Positions 63,795 to 64,000 of a DNA stretch of 64,000 nucleotides are shown here, one piece after another. The stretch is taken from NCBI RefSeq assembly GCF_017948305.1, contig NZ_CP072842.1:1501001-1565000 (forward strand), read 5' to 3'. The DNA is from Faecalibacter bovis. GTDB taxonomy: Bacteria > Bacteroidota > Bacteroidia > Flavobacteriales > Weeksellaceae. Positions within the stretch are counted from its first letter, which is position 1. Every line of letters starts with the position of its first letter. The notes below the pieces were generated by a model. That model did not search any database, was not told where the DNA came from, and was given only the letters and a program-made list of their open reading frames with translations. Both the position numbers and the translations under genes were made by a program.

Positions 63795-64000
63795 CAAGAT
63801 CTTAACAGATCAGAAGAGTTCATTGACATTATTAGAAAAAGATAACAAGAAAATTGTTAACGACATACAATCAAACAGAGATTAAGAAATTAATCAAAGC
63901 AATATAGAATTAAATAAATAAACGATTTAATTCGGCATTGAAGGTATACAATTAAACAAAAAACGAGTAAGATTAACATAACCGCTCATTAATATGACGG
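63795..64000 (+). other. 16S-23S spacer, start
   Basis: AT-rich spacer following tRNA-Ala and leading to a 23S gene outside the window. No further RNA gene is seen. Confidence 0.8.

Overview
This is a chromosomal window from a flavobacterium (Bacteroidota, Flavobacteriales). The sequence shows a low-GC, A-rich genome; promoter boxes of the Bacteroidota type (TTTG, 18-19 bp, TANNTTTG); a type IX secretion sorting domain; GLPGLI, gldF/gldG and DUF4295 genes; and the Bacteroidota order of ribosomal genes. The 16S rRNA gene and its altered 3' tail suggest the Weeksellaceae (Chryseobacterium/Empedobacter relatives). The family is inferred from memory of such sequences, and I do not name a genus.

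Layout. 1-2.3 kb: end of a DUF2807 protein and a phosphohexomutase. 2.4-5.5 kb (minus): phosphate uptake, with two PiT permeases and a DUF47/PhoU-like partner behind a tandem 11-bp repeat that resembles a Pho box. 5.7-23.2 kb (plus): the large ribosomal protein cluster, cut by terminators and new promoters into three units: rpsL-rpsG-fusA-rpsJ, rplC to rpsN, and rpsH to rplQ (with secY, infA, rpoA). 23.2-38.8 kb (mostly minus): a T9SS cargo protein, an envelope operon (DUF6263 lipoprotein, DUF4834, YfhO, glycosyltransferase), a 2004-residue alpha-2-macroglobulin carrying a SusC-like plug segment, dnaK behind a large palindrome, and a fusion of a HExxH domain with a CsaA tRNA-binding domain. 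38.8-44 kb (plus): M1 peptidase, lnt, rpmB-rpmG-DUF4295, ftsY. 44-49.4 kb: a GLPGLI/TonB-receptor-like pair, then a divergent acyl-CoA reductase and ferredoxin. 49.4-56.4 kb: lipoprotein, gldG, gldF, hemJ-like and SAM hydrolase genes, then phoH and a comM-like gene. 56.5-60.7 kb: cdd, pdhA, pdhC and a BrkB-family membrane protein. 60.7-64 kb: a repeat-rich spacer, two rRNA promoters, 16S rRNA, tRNA-Ile, tRNA-Ala and the start of the 16S-23S spacer. The 23S gene lies outside.

How the parts fit. Most of the window is conserved housekeeping: translation, protein export and targeting (secY, ftsY), lipoprotein maturation (lnt), chaperone and carbon entry to the TCA cycle. I found no phage, insertion sequence, CRISPR array or defence island. 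The most notable signal is that the 16S rRNA ends in CATCTCA where the anti-Shine-Dalgarno CACCTCC is expected. This agrees with A-rich, Shine-Dalgarno-free starts throughout the window and with a perfect Shine-Dalgarno string sitting unused inside rpsC. Other leads are a pair of structured repeats with compensating stem changes upstream of the rRNA operon, the dnaK palindrome, the Pho-box-like repeat, compact divergent promoters, and two unusual protein architectures. I did not find a clear new multi-gene system.
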